From Shinella sp. CPCC 101442 (lineage in GTDB: Bacteria; Pseudomonadota; Alphaproteobacteria; Rhizobiales; Rhizobiaceae): a DNA stretch of 64,000 nucleotides. The stretch lies in assembly GCF_024704725.1 (NCBI RefSeq), contig NZ_JALIQS010000003.1:310001-374000 (forward strand), given 5' to 3'. Below the pieces are notes generated by a model that saw only the letters and a list, made by a program, of their open reading frames with translations, made no database searches and had not been told where the DNA came from. The translations under genes and the position numbers were made by a program. Shown piece by piece: positions 41,623-50,527 of the stretch. The first letter of the stretch is position 1. The number at the start of each line of letters is the position of its first letter.

Positions 41623-42951
41623 TCAGCTTGCCAGTGCGTTCATCAAGGAGAGTTCGGAGAACACACGGTTCCGGCCGGCATGTTTTGCCATGTAAAGGAA
41701 CTGGTCGGCGGCATTCAGATAGTTGTCGAACGTTTCCCGTTCGGCGATCACGGCAAGTCCGGCCGAGACGGTGATGGTCAGCGCCTCGCCATCGGCGATG
41801 ATCGGCTGAGCTGCCAGCTCGCCGCACAGGCGCTCGCAACAATCGAGTGCCGCTTCCAGCGACATGCCGTGGAAGATGATTCCGAACTCCTCGCCGCCAA
41901 GGCGCGCCAGAAGATGCCGGTCGTTGAGCCGGTGCTTGAGGCGACGGGCGACCGCCTTCAGCACGACGTCCCCGACCTCGTGGCCGTAGGTGTCGTTGAG
42001 GCGCTTGAAGTGATCGATGTCGAGGATGGCGATCGACATGGGCTCGCCACGGCGCACCGCCTGGTCGACCAGGCGCGGACCAGCCTCGAAGAAGTAGCGG
42101 CGATTGTAGATATCGGTCAGATAATCCCGCGCGGCAATGCGATGCAGCGACTGGACGCGCTTCTGGATCGCCGCGACGTGGAAGACACGGCTGTTGAACT
42201 CTTCGACGAGGAAGGGTTTCTGGATATATTCGTCGCCACCTGCCCGCAGGAACCGGGCCGCGACCATGCGATCCGTCGCGGTGGAGAGGCCGACGACGCG
42301 CACCGTATCGTCGCCATGGCGCGTGCGGATTTCGGCCAGCAATGCGAAACCGTCCATATCGGCAAGGTCGAGATCGCAGACGACCATGTCGATGCCGCTG
42401 TTGGCATCCAGCGCCTCCAGCGCCTGAGCGCCGCTTTCGACGGCAGTGATCTGAAAGCGCTGCTTGGCGATGAGGTTTACCTGCCTTTGCAGGCTTTCAG
42501 GGTCCGAATCGACGACCAGCACACGGGTCTTGCCGCTCGTAAGGATGCGGTCCACCGCGAGCACCAGCTGCTGCATGGCGGCCGGGCTGTCCTTCACGAC
42601 ATAATCGAGCACGTTCTTGGCAAGGATCTGGTCGCGCGTCGCATCGCTGAACGAGCCGGTAAAGACAAGCGGCGCGATACCCTTGGAAATGACATAGTCG
42701 AGCGCCTCGCAATTGGGCGCATCGGGAAGATTGAGATCGAGAACGGCAAGCGCGAATTCCGGCGCCTCGGACTGGAAGATGGCACGCACCGCCGCCATGC
42801 TCGGGCAATGGGTGACCGCGAGGCCGAGTTCCTTTTCCAGGCGATATTTGAGCGCCGTGGAAAACATGCGTGAATCTTCCACGAGCAGCACATGCTGGCC
42901 GGAATGGCGCAGAAATGCAGGCCCTCGTTGCGGAGTTGAATCCACGTCCAC
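41623..42951 (-). CDS. Diguanylate cyclase with two receiver domains (PleD-like)
   Basis: A 442-residue REC-REC-GGDEF protein. REC1 (residues 20-140) has the phospho-acceptor Asp in AVLDLNLPD; REC2 (145-265) has Asp in MVVCDLDLADMDG. The GGDEF domain has LARLGGEEFGIIF, so it is likely active; the RxxD inhibitory site is replaced (NDRH) and product inhibition may be lost. It is GTG-initiated at 42951. The next gene upstream encodes a REC-REC protein with clear similarity to the first two domains. Confidence 0.9.
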   Translation of the reverse strand: MDVDSTPQRGPAFLRHSGQHVLLVEDSRMFSTALKYRLEKELGLAVTHCPSMAAVRAIFQSEAPEFALAVLDLNLPDAPNCEALDYVISKGIAPLVFTGSFSDATRDQILAKNVLDYVVKDSPAAMQQLVLAVDRILTSGKTRVLVVDSDPESLQRQVNLIAKQRFQITAVESGAQALEALDANSGIDMVVCDLDLADMDGFALLAEIRTRHGDDTVRVVGLSTATDRMVAARFLRAGGDEYIQKPFLVEEFNSRVFHVAAIQKRVQSLHRIAARDYLTDIYNRRYFFEAGPRLVDQAVRRGEPMSIAILDIDHFKRLNDTYGHEVGDVVLKAVARRLKHRLNDRHLLARLGGEEFGIIFHGMSLEAALDCCERLCGELAAQPIIADGEALTITVSAGLAVIAERETFDNYLNAADQFLYMAKHAGRNRVFSELSLMNALAS

Positions 42952-43088
42952 CCGTCCAGTATCCTGATCTTATTGTTCCCGTCAGCGCGCATTACAAACC
43001 ACTGGTTTTACCAAGTGGTTAATCCCGCGACAAATATCTCACGCTACGTGAGGGACAGATCTGGGTGAAGTTCGGACCCGGCCGGTTT

Positions 43089-43916
43089 TCAAGCCGTCTG
43101 GCGCAGCCGGCTCGTCCTGATCTGGGTCAGGGTGTCGAGATTCTGGTTCACCCGGCAGTAGAATTCTTCGTCGATGAACGGTCGCATGATGAAGTCGTTG
43201 CCACCGGCCTTCAGGAAGCGGGCGGAAAGCAGCCGGTCCGTCGAGGAGGAGACGCCGATGATCCGCAACTGGTGCGAGCCCGTCGTGCCACGAACGCGAC
43301 GCGTCAGCTCGAAGCCGTCGATGTCGGGCATGTTGTAGTCGGTGATCATCAGCGCGATATCGGGATTGTCCTTGAGCAGCGCAAGCGCCGTTGCGCCGTT
43401 CTCCGCCACGCTGACGCGGAAATTGTAGCGCTTGAGGCGCGTCGAAAGCAGGGCGCGAGCCGTGGCGCTGTCATCGACGATCAGAACATGATGCTGATGA
43501 TTGGTCAGGAAGCGGCAGACGGATTCCGCCAGCATATCGACAGCAAAGACGTTGTCCTTCAGGATATAGTCGACGATTTCCTTGGAGAGAAGCTGGTCAC
43601 GCGTCGTCTGCTGGAAAGTTCCGGTGAAGACGATAGTGGGGATGCTGAGATCGACAAGGTAGTTCAGCGCCTCGCCTTTTTCCGCACCGGGCAGGTTTAT
43701 GTTCGAGATTGCCAGCGTGATCTTGTCGGTGGATTTGTCATAGGCCAGTTCCAGCTCTTCGAAGCTGCGGCAAATCTCGACGTCTATGTCGAAAAGCTCC
43801 TTCAACCGCTTCGAGATCATGGACGTGAAGACATTCGAGTCCTCCGCAACAAGAATACGATGATGCGAGAGAGACGCACCGGAATACTGCATCCCGGAAA
43901 TGCCGATGAACGCCAT
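43089..43916 (-). CDS. Twin receiver-domain response regulator
   Basis: A 275-residue protein with two REC domains and no output domain. REC2 has a normal acceptor Asp (LMITDYNMPDIDG). REC1 has Asn (AISNINLPG) where the acceptor Asp should be, at codon 43701-43703, although the acidic pair (AEDSN), Thr (FTGTF) and Lys (ILKDN) are kept. The ATG at 43916 has GAAGG upstream. The domain layout and several segments match the neighbouring REC-REC-GGDEF protein, so the pair is a duplication. Confidence 0.9.
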   Translation of the reverse strand: MAFIGISGMQYSGASLSHHRILVAEDSNVFTSMISKRLKELFDIDVEICRSFEELELAYDKSTDKITLAISNINLPGAEKGEALNYLVDLSIPTIVFTGTFQQTTRDQLLSKEIVDYILKDNVFAVDMLAESVCRFLTNHQHHVLIVDDSATARALLSTRLKRYNFRVSVAENGATALALLKDNPDIALMITDYNMPDIDGFELTRRVRGTTGSHQLRIIGVSSSTDRLLSARFLKAGGNDFIMRPFIDEEFYCRVNQNLDTLTQIRTSRLRQTA

Positions 43917-44047
43917 GATATGCCTTCGTAAATTGAATGTTCCCCACGCTAATGGGTAGCGGCAACCCTTTGCGAAAGCGTTAAATTTAGAGAGCATGAA
44001 AAAGCGTATCGCGTTCCTTTCTTTCGTCAATTTTTCTCCGCGTAAAG

Positions 44048-44081
44048 AAGAACGGCGCGGAATTTCTTCCGCGCCGTTCTT
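44048..44081 (-). terminator. Terminator after the small secreted-protein gene
   Basis: AAGAACGGCGCGGAA and TTCCGCGCCGTTCTT form a perfect 15-bp stem with a 4-nt loop. Read on the minus strand it is followed by CTTTA, which suits the end of the 44104 gene. Confidence 0.75.
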
Positions 44082-44103
44082 AAGGAAAATCATCGCCAGG
44101 TGT

Positions 44104-44367
44104 TTACTTCACCGATGCTGATCCACCCTGAATCTCGACATTCTCGCCGCCATCAAGTGCGATACGGTCGCCATTCGACAGGGTCACGAAGCAGCCGGTG
44201 GGGCAGATCGTTTCCGTCGAGCCGGGTTCAAGCGCGATTTCGATCCGGCTGCCGCCTTCGACGACGACCAGAACCTGCGTGTCGGCGTCCTTGTTGGTAA
44301 CGGTGGCAGCCACGGCCGGAGCGGTCATCGCAGCCGACACGAGCAGCATCATGATCATTCGCTTCAT
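44104..44367 (-). CDS. Small secreted protein, unknown
   Basis: An 87-residue protein with signal peptide (MKRMIMMLLVSAAMTAPAVA, cleavage near AVAA). The mature part is a small beta-rich domain with two cysteines (ETICPTGCFVTLSNGDRIAL) and ends in EIQGGSASVK. It is conserved in look with secreted DUFs of rhizobia but I cannot name the family. It lies between the MscS-type channel gene and the twin-REC gene. Confidence 0.75.
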   Translation of the reverse strand: MKRMIMMLLVSAAMTAPAVAATVTNKDADTQVLVVVEGGSRIEIALEPGSTETICPTGCFVTLSNGDRIALDGGENVEIQGGSASVK

Positions 44368-44500
44368 TTTCGCCCGGCGCCAAGCGCCGCCCCTGTTCAC
44401 AAGCCCGGAAGAAACACTATCGTCCCTTCAGCGGATTTGCATCACGTTTTATACGGGGTCGGCTGAATGCAGCGTGAATGCGGCGTTCATGTGCCGGAAA

Positions 44501-47011
44501 TCAGGCCTCAGGCTCGTCCTGCGGCTTCGCGCGGCGTCGGCGTGTCGCCGGCTGCGCCACATTTTCCGTCGCCTGTTCGAGCAGCGACGTGATGAGCGCG
44601 GCACCTTCCGGAGAAATCTTGATCGGCACTTCCGGCGCGGCCGGGCCGCCGATGGCGATCTCCTCCGCGCGAAAGCGTTCGAGGACGGCGGTGCGAAGCT
44701 CCGATTTCACACCCGTGCCGTTGAGGATATCGGCGAGATATCCCCGAACTTCGAAATCCAGCGTCGCCGGTGAAAAGGCCAGGAAGACGATCACCGGTTC
44801 GGGGTTGCGCAGCAGGCCCTGCTGGCCGCGCACGACCTCGGTGAGGATTTCCTGGATCTGGCGCGGATCATTGCCGCCATGCACGCTGATGGCGACCTCG
44901 ATGCGGCCGAGCTTGTTGCGATGCGTCCAGTTGCCGACCTGGCCGTTGATCAGCACGGAGTTCGGCACGATGACCGTCTGGCGCTGAAACGTCTCGATCT
45001 CGGTGGCGCGCACGGAAATGCGGCGTACAAAACCTTCCGTCGTGCCGGCAACCACCCAGTCGCCCACCTTGAAGGGGCGCTCGGCGAGCAGGATAAGGCC
45101 GGACACGAAATTCGAAACGATGTTCTGCAGGCCGAAACCGATACCGAGGGAGAGCGCACCGGCGACGAGCGCGAGGCTGGAAAGGTTTATCCCCGCGGCC
45201 GAAATACCGACCAGGCCGGCGAGCGCGACGCCGGCATAGCCGACCGCCGTGCGTACGGAATTGCGCACGCCCGCATCCACCTGGCTGCGCGCCAGCACGT
45301 TGCCGTCTATCCATTTCTGGAACCAGCGCGTGACGATGAAACCCAGCGCGAAGAGCACGATGCCCGCGAGGATGCCGACCAGCGAGATCGTGATGCTGCC
45401 GATGCGGATTTCCGTGAAAATCCGGTAGGCCCAGGATTCGATATCCGCAACCTGGAAGCCCCATTGCAGAAGCACCATCGGCACGAAGAAGACGAAGATC
45501 AGGAGATAGATGGCAAGCCCGGCGGCAAGACCGATCTGGTCGAGCGCCACCGGGCCAAGCCCGAAGCGTTCCTCCAGCCTTTTACCGACGGTCGTCGCGC
45601 CGAAGGCATCCGGCGCGGAGACGGCGCGTCCGGAGAGGAAACCGATATACATCGTCACGACGATCGCACCCGTCACCACGATCTGCGTGGCGACGAACCG
45701 CGCCATGCCGACATAGCCGAGCAGCGACGAAAAGATAAGGCCGAGGCCGGTGAGGATCAGCAGCACGAAAATGGAGCGCGGCCACGGGCGCCCCGGGGAA
45801 CTCGGCGCCTCGCCCTGATGCAGCACGGGCCGGATGAAGGCGGTGACGACCAGAAGCGTACCGATGATGATCGATGCGAAGAAGCTCTTGACCACCGTCA
45901 GCACGACGGGAGAGCCGAGCACTTCGCTGATCGAACCCAGGAAATAGTCCGCACCGTTGACGATGGCCATGCTGAAGACGCAGAGCCAAAGCAGCTGAGC
46001 CCCGCGGTCGGAGATCCGCATCAGGCGCCAGTGCCCGTCGGCGGGCGAGAGAACCGCGTTGGCAAGCTGCGCGACAAAATAGACGGCAACGACCACGCCG
46101 AGCGCGATCGCGACGAGCGGCGCGATATCGGAGCGCAGGACGTTGAACGTGTCGAGGAAGAAATAGCTGGCGCCGGCGAAGGCGGCGGCGGCCATGGTGG
46201 GCAGGATGGTCGACCAGAAGGCGACCGACAGACGCGTGATATAGTGCGGCTTTTCCTGCTGCGCGGCGCGGGTGATATAGGGCGAGAACAGGCGATAGCT
46301 GCCGGAGAGCAGCACGAGCGCGGCCATCAGCGAGAGAGCGACGGCGCCGAGAAGCTGCATCCGCTTGAACTTCCAGACGAACTGCAGCCAGGCGGTCACG
46401 GTGCGGCCGAGCGTCGCCGTTTCGTTCATGACCGCGCCGGAGGCCTCGGTGAAGAGATCGGTATTGATGTCGGTTCGTTTCAGGATCGCGTCGGTGAACA
46501 GCTGCCGGCGGATTTCCGTAATGCGGTTGGAAAGCTTCGTCGCCTCGATGGAGAGATTTTCCGCCTCGCCCGTCAGCGCGTTGATCTCGTTGCGCTCGGC
46601 GGCAAGCTTCTTTCGCTCTTCCTTGACGACATCGGCCTCCGGCGGCGCGCCTTCCGGCGGCGGATCGCCCAGTTCCGCCTGGCGGGCCTTGATGGCTTCG
46701 AGACGTGGGCGCGTCGCGACCGAGATCGCGAGGATCGTCCGGTTCAGCGTTTCCGCCTCCACCTTCAGCGCAACGAGCCGGGCGTCATCCTCCTTGGCGT
46801 TGTCCACCCGCTCGCGGATGCTGCCCAGCTGCGCACCCGCCTTGTCGAGATCGGCATTGGCCTGCTCGAGCTGCGTCGTCTCTGTGGCGGGCGCGGCGGC
46901 GGTTTGTGCCACGGCGGGCGATGCCGCGAGCAGGAGAACCGCAAGAAGGACGGAGACGAGACGGTGGATCGACAACAGGCCATCCTCGGTGAACAGAAAC
47001 AGGCGACGCAT
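44501..47011 (-). CDS. MscS-family mechanosensitive channel with large N-terminal domain
   Basis: An 836-residue protein. It has an N-terminal signal (LVSVLLAVLLLAASPAVAQ), a periplasmic coiled-coil region of about 170 residues, a membrane domain of eight to ten helices (DUF3772-type) and a C-terminal MscS core with LGIGFGLQNIVSNFVSGLIL and ERPFKVGDWVVAG. The beta domain then carries RRISVRATEIETFQRQTVIVPN. The C-terminal tail is basic (RRRRAKPQDEPEA). It is a large MscK/YbdG-like channel that opens on membrane tension during osmotic downshift. Confidence 0.9.
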   Translation of the reverse strand: MRRLFLFTEDGLLSIHRLVSVLLAVLLLAASPAVAQTAAAPATETTQLEQANADLDKAGAQLGSIRERVDNAKEDDARLVALKVEAETLNRTILAISVATRPRLEAIKARQAELGDPPPEGAPPEADVVKEERKKLAAERNEINALTGEAENLSIEATKLSNRITEIRRQLFTDAILKRTDINTDLFTEASGAVMNETATLGRTVTAWLQFVWKFKRMQLLGAVALSLMAALVLLSGSYRLFSPYITRAAQQEKPHYITRLSVAFWSTILPTMAAAAFAGASYFFLDTFNVLRSDIAPLVAIALGVVVAVYFVAQLANAVLSPADGHWRLMRISDRGAQLLWLCVFSMAIVNGADYFLGSISEVLGSPVVLTVVKSFFASIIIGTLLVVTAFIRPVLHQGEAPSSPGRPWPRSIFVLLILTGLGLIFSSLLGYVGMARFVATQIVVTGAIVVTMYIGFLSGRAVSAPDAFGATTVGKRLEERFGLGPVALDQIGLAAGLAIYLLIFVFFVPMVLLQWGFQVADIESWAYRIFTEIRIGSITISLVGILAGIVLFALGFIVTRWFQKWIDGNVLARSQVDAGVRNSVRTAVGYAGVALAGLVGISAAGINLSSLALVAGALSLGIGFGLQNIVSNFVSGLILLAERPFKVGDWVVAGTTEGFVRRISVRATEIETFQRQTVIVPNSVLINGQVGNWTHRNKLGRIEVAISVHGGNDPRQIQEILTEVVRGQQGLLRNPEPVIVFLAFSPATLDFEVRGYLADILNGTGVKSELRTAVLERFRAEEIAIGGPAAPEVPIKISPEGAALITSLLEQATENVAQPATRRRRAKPQDEPEA

Positions 47012-47080
47012 CGCAACCAGGCGATTCCGCTCTCCTTCTAGCCATGATTGCGGCCATTTTAAACCGGCCAGCCGCCGTTG

Positions 47081-47653
47081 CTAGAAACCTGCCCCCGGTT
47101 CCGCGAGGTAAGCGGCCTCTTCCCGCGTCGAAATCCGACCGAGAAAGCCGTTGCGGTGGGGGAAGCGGCCGTATTTCACAACGACGTCGCGATGCCGCAC
47201 GGCATAGTCCAGATACATCTCGTCGCCATGCGCCTCGAAGAGCGCAACCGAAAGATCCTGGTCCGCGATGTCCTCGGAATGCTCGAACGGCATGTAGAAG
47301 AAATGCCGGCGGCCGTACTCGACACCCTTGTCGGCGCCGGCCTCCAGCGCCAGACGCGCCTCGCGCAGGGCGATCCAGTCGGTGGCGAAGGCCATCGGAG
47401 AGGCGCGATACATGTTGCGCGGGAGCTGGTCGAGCACGATCAGCGCGGCAAGGCGCGCCTCGGGGCTTGCGCGCCATTCCGGCGTCACCTCGCGGGAGAG
47501 CGCGAGATGGGTCGCGGCAAACCGCTCATGCACGCGTGCATCGAGCTCCGGGGTCGATTGCCACCAATCCTTTACGGTCAGCGTCTCGCACCAATAGCCA
47601 ACCACGTCTTGCGGGGTTTTGATCCTGCCGTCACTCATGCGCGTCATCTCCAT
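47081..47653 (-). CDS. DUF924-family protein
   Basis: A 190-residue protein of the DUF924 family (PF06041), a TPR-like helical fold. It shows LIVLDQLPRNMYRASPMAFATD, FFYMPFEHSED and RFPHRNGFLGRIST, all typical. Function unknown. The ATG at 47653 has AGGTGAAG upstream; MSDGR at 47638 is an alternative start. Confidence 0.87.
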   Translation of the reverse strand: MEMTRMSDGRIKTPQDVVGYWCETLTVKDWWQSTPELDARVHERFAATHLALSREVTPEWRASPEARLAALIVLDQLPRNMYRASPMAFATDWIALREARLALEAGADKGVEYGRRHFFYMPFEHSEDIADQDLSVALFEAHGDEMYLDYAVRHRDVVVKYGRFPHRNGFLGRISTREEAAYLAEPGAGF

Positions 47654-47790
47654 GCTTCTTCACCTGCGAATATGGTAGGGCGGCCGGGCGTGGCAAGGGG
47701 CGGCGTTAGCAAAGCATTTCCCCTGTTCATGAGCACCGCTTTTACCGCGCCTACGCTAGGCTTTACGGCGAAATCGGGGTGGGATGCTCC

Positions 47791-49182
47791 ATGTTGAAAT
47801 TCACCGGCCTCTCCAGGGCCAGTTACCAGAAGTCCAGCTTCGACATGCTTCTCGCTCTCGAAGGCTCGACGAAGCGCGCCTATCTCGACACGGCCGCAAA
47901 TCCTGCCCCAACCATCGGCATCGGTTTCAACCTGCGCTACAATCTCGAACCGGTCCTCAAGGCGATCACCGGCAGCGGCTGGAATGCGACGCTGCAGGCG
48001 AAGCTGAAATCCGCCATCGATCTCACCTATTCCAGCGGTGAGGCCACCCTTCTCAACAGCCGGCTCGACAAAGTGATGGCCGATTGGAACGCAACACGCG
48101 ATGCAAGCGCGCCGAAGACCTTCGGCTTTGCCTCGGAAGCGCAGATCAAGACGGCGCTGGCCGCCATCTCGCCGCGCTACGAGGCGGCTATTGACAGCTG
48201 GCTTTCCGGAATTCCCGCTTCCAGCGAACGCGCCGTGCTATTCAGCATGGCCTACAACGCCCCCTCCCTGCTCGGTCCGAAACTAAAGGCGGCAATCCTC
48301 GACGGCGACCGGGCCGAAGCCTGGTATGAAATCCGCTACAATTCCAACGGCAGCGGCCATGCCGGCATCGCCAATCGGCGCTATGTCGAGGCCGAGCATT
48401 TCAAGCTCTTTTCGACGGGGACGACCAACGAGGCGCTGGATGCCGGCGTGATGTATGCCGCGCACCGCGACAAGATCCTCTCCTACGAAACGCGTTTCGA
48501 CGCCGACAATGCCGGCCGCATCAAGGGTATTGCCGGGATAGACGCCATCGACAAGGAATATGCGCCGGCCATTGCAAGGTTGAAAGCGGCGTATGGCATC
48601 CCGAAAGCGATGGCGCTGGAGGAGTTGCAGGTCGCCTCCACCGCGAACCGCAACCTTGCCGGCGACGGCAGCGCCTACGATTCGACACGCAACGATTCCG
48701 ATCTGCTGGTGGGTACCAGCCATGCCGACACATTGCGCGGCGGACGGGGCAACGATGCCCTTGTCGGCCTCGGCGGCAATGACAAGCTTGCAGGAGACAG
48801 CGGCCATGACCGGCTGCTTGGCGGCACCGGCGCCGACACGCTGACCGGCGGCAGCGGTAACGACGCCTTTGTCTTCCGCAGCAGCGGCGAAATCGGCCTC
48901 GCCGCCGGCGCGCGCGACCGCATCACCGACTTCACACCCGGCCGCGACAAGATCGACCTCTCCGCCATCGACGCCAACGGCCCCGCTGCCGGCCATGCTT
49001 TCACTTATCTCGGCACCAGGGCGTTCACCGGCCATGCGGGGGACCTGCGCTGGTCGGCGGCGACGAACAATGGAAAGGCAGTAACCATCATCGAGGGCGA
49101 TATCGACGGCAACGGGACAGCCGACTTCCGCCTGGAACTCGACGGAAAACTGGCCCTGACATCAGGCGATTTCCTGCTCTAG
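47791..49182 (+). CDS. Lysozyme-like enzyme fused to RTX calcium-binding repeats
   Basis: A 463-residue protein with no Sec signal. The N-terminal 260 residues look like a T4-lysozyme/pesticin-type domain: Glu24 in LLALEGSTKRAYLD, Asp33 nine residues on, and TIGIGFNLRYN (Thr41) match the catalytic triad layout. From about residue 305 come RTX nonapeptides (LRGGRGNDALVGLGGNDKLA, then RLLGGTGADTLTGGSGND), and a C-terminal serralysin-like domain (ITDFTPGRDKIDLSAID). The fusion predicts type I secretion of a muralytic enzyme. The ATG at 47791 was chosen over a GTG at 47779. It overlaps fahA by 21 nt. Confidence 0.85.
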   Translation: MLKFTGLSRASYQKSSFDMLLALEGSTKRAYLDTAANPAPTIGIGFNLRYNLEPVLKAITGSGWNATLQAKLKSAIDLTYSSGEATLLNSRLDKVMADWNATRDASAPKTFGFASEAQIKTALAAISPRYEAAIDSWLSGIPASSERAVLFSMAYNAPSLLGPKLKAAILDGDRAEAWYEIRYNSNGSGHAGIANRRYVEAEHFKLFSTGTTNEALDAGVMYAAHRDKILSYETRFDADNAGRIKGIAGIDAIDKEYAPAIARLKAAYGIPKAMALEELQVASTANRNLAGDGSAYDSTRNDSDLLVGTSHADTLRGGRGNDALVGLGGNDKLAGDSGHDRLLGGTGADTLTGGSGNDAFVFRSSGEIGLAAGARDRITDFTPGRDKIDLSAIDANGPAAGHAFTYLGTRAFTGHAGDLRWSAATNNGKAVTIIEGDIDGNGTADFRLELDGKLALTSGDFLL

Positions 49183-50424
49183 CGCGGGCTTGCCTTTAGG
49201 TTGCGGACGTCGCCCGCTTTCCTCGGCCGGCAGAATGCGGCCGGTGCAGGGGCCGAAACCGATCCTATACCCCTCGCCTTCAGCAAAAGCGTAGAGGCCG
49301 ATCTCGTCGCCGTCCTCGATGAAGGTCCGTGTCTCGCCGTTCACCATCACCGGCTCCCTACCGCCCCTGCTCATCTCCAGGAGTGCCCCGGTCTGATCCG
49401 GACCAGGGCCCGAGATGGTGCCGGATCCCAGGAGGTCGCCGACCCGCATCGGGCAGCCCGATGCCGTGTGGTGGGCAAGCTGCTGGGCGCTTGAATAGTA
49501 CATGACGTTGTAATTGGTCCGCGCCATCGCCTGACCATTCATCGTCCAGCCGATCGTCAGATCATAGAGACCGGGCTGCTTCTCCTGCAGATAGGGAAGC
49601 AGCGGATTGACCCGCTCGGCGCCAGCGCAGCGGAAGGGTTCGAGCGCCGCCTGCGTCACGATCCAGGGGCCGATGGTCGTGCCAAGGGCCTTGGACTGGA
49701 ACGGGCCGAGGGGCTGGTACTCCCAGGCCTGGATGTCGCGCGCCGACCAGTCGTTCAGCAACACGTAGCCAAAAATCATCTCCTCGGCCTGCTCGACGGA
49801 GAGCCGTGCGCCCATCGCACTGTCTGCGCCGACGATTGCACCGAGTTCGAGTTCAAGGTCCAGACGACGGCAGGCCGTCCATTCCGGCCCGCTTTCGCCC
49901 TTGACCTGCCCCATGGGGCGGCGGATCGGCGTGCCTGAAACGACAACCGACGAGGCGCGCCCATTGTAGCCGATGGGCATATGCGTCCACTGGGGCGGCA
50001 ACGCATTCTCCGGTCCGCGAAACAGCACACCAACGTTGAAGGCATGGTTCTTCGAGGCGTAGAAATCGGTGAACTCGCTCACCCGGATCGGCATATGCAG
50101 CGTGGCGTCGGCCATCGGAAGCAGCGGCAGATCACCGGCCGCGCCTTCGCTCAGAAGCGCGGTCAGTTCCGCGCGGATCTCAGCCCATTTAGAGCGTCCC
50201 AGCGCAATGAACTCATTGAGCCGCGAAGCGGCGAAGGTTCCGCCCGCGTCGAGCAGGCCACACGCTTCGCAGGCGGCCAGATCAAGAATCCGGTCCCCGA
50301 TTGCCACACCGCAGCGCGGTGCGGTGCCATCGGTCGAAAACACGCCGTAAGGCAGGTTCTGTATGGAAAAATCGCAGTCCGGCGCGTTGGCGGCCGCGAT
50401 CCGGCTGCGCAGAGGCGTGGCCAT
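49162..50424 (-). CDS. fahA: Fumarylacetoacetase
   Basis: A 420-residue FAH (EC 3.7.1.2), the last step of homogentisate breakdown: fumarylacetoacetate to fumarate and acetoacetate. It has the N-terminal domain (NLPYGVFSTDGTAPRCGVAI), metal-binding DFYASKNHAFNVG, LDLELELGAIVG and LLNDWSARDIQAWEYQPLGP. Asp and Glu of these motifs bind Ca/Mg. The ATG at 50424 was chosen as it starts the usual N-terminus; an in-frame upstream start adds 21 unrelated residues. It lies 103 nt after hmgA. Confidence 0.94.
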   Translation of the reverse strand: MATPLRSRIAAANAPDCDFSIQNLPYGVFSTDGTAPRCGVAIGDRILDLAACEACGLLDAGGTFAASRLNEFIALGRSKWAEIRAELTALLSEGAAGDLPLLPMADATLHMPIRVSEFTDFYASKNHAFNVGVLFRGPENALPPQWTHMPIGYNGRASSVVVSGTPIRRPMGQVKGESGPEWTACRRLDLELELGAIVGADSAMGARLSVEQAEEMIFGYVLLNDWSARDIQAWEYQPLGPFQSKALGTTIGPWIVTQAALEPFRCAGAERVNPLLPYLQEKQPGLYDLTIGWTMNGQAMARTNYNVMYYSSAQQLAHHTASGCPMRVGDLLGSGTISGPGPDQTGALLEMSRGGREPVMVNGETRTFIEDGDEIGLYAFAEGEGYRIGFGPCTGRILPAEESGRRPQPKGKPALEQEIA

Positions 50425-50527
50425 GTCTATCTCCTCGTGGCCGATCCGGCCGCCGCACAACTGTGTTTGCGGAGCGCCCGCGGCCAAATCGAGAGCGCTC
50501 CGACCGTGTAATCTATGGCGGGCGATG

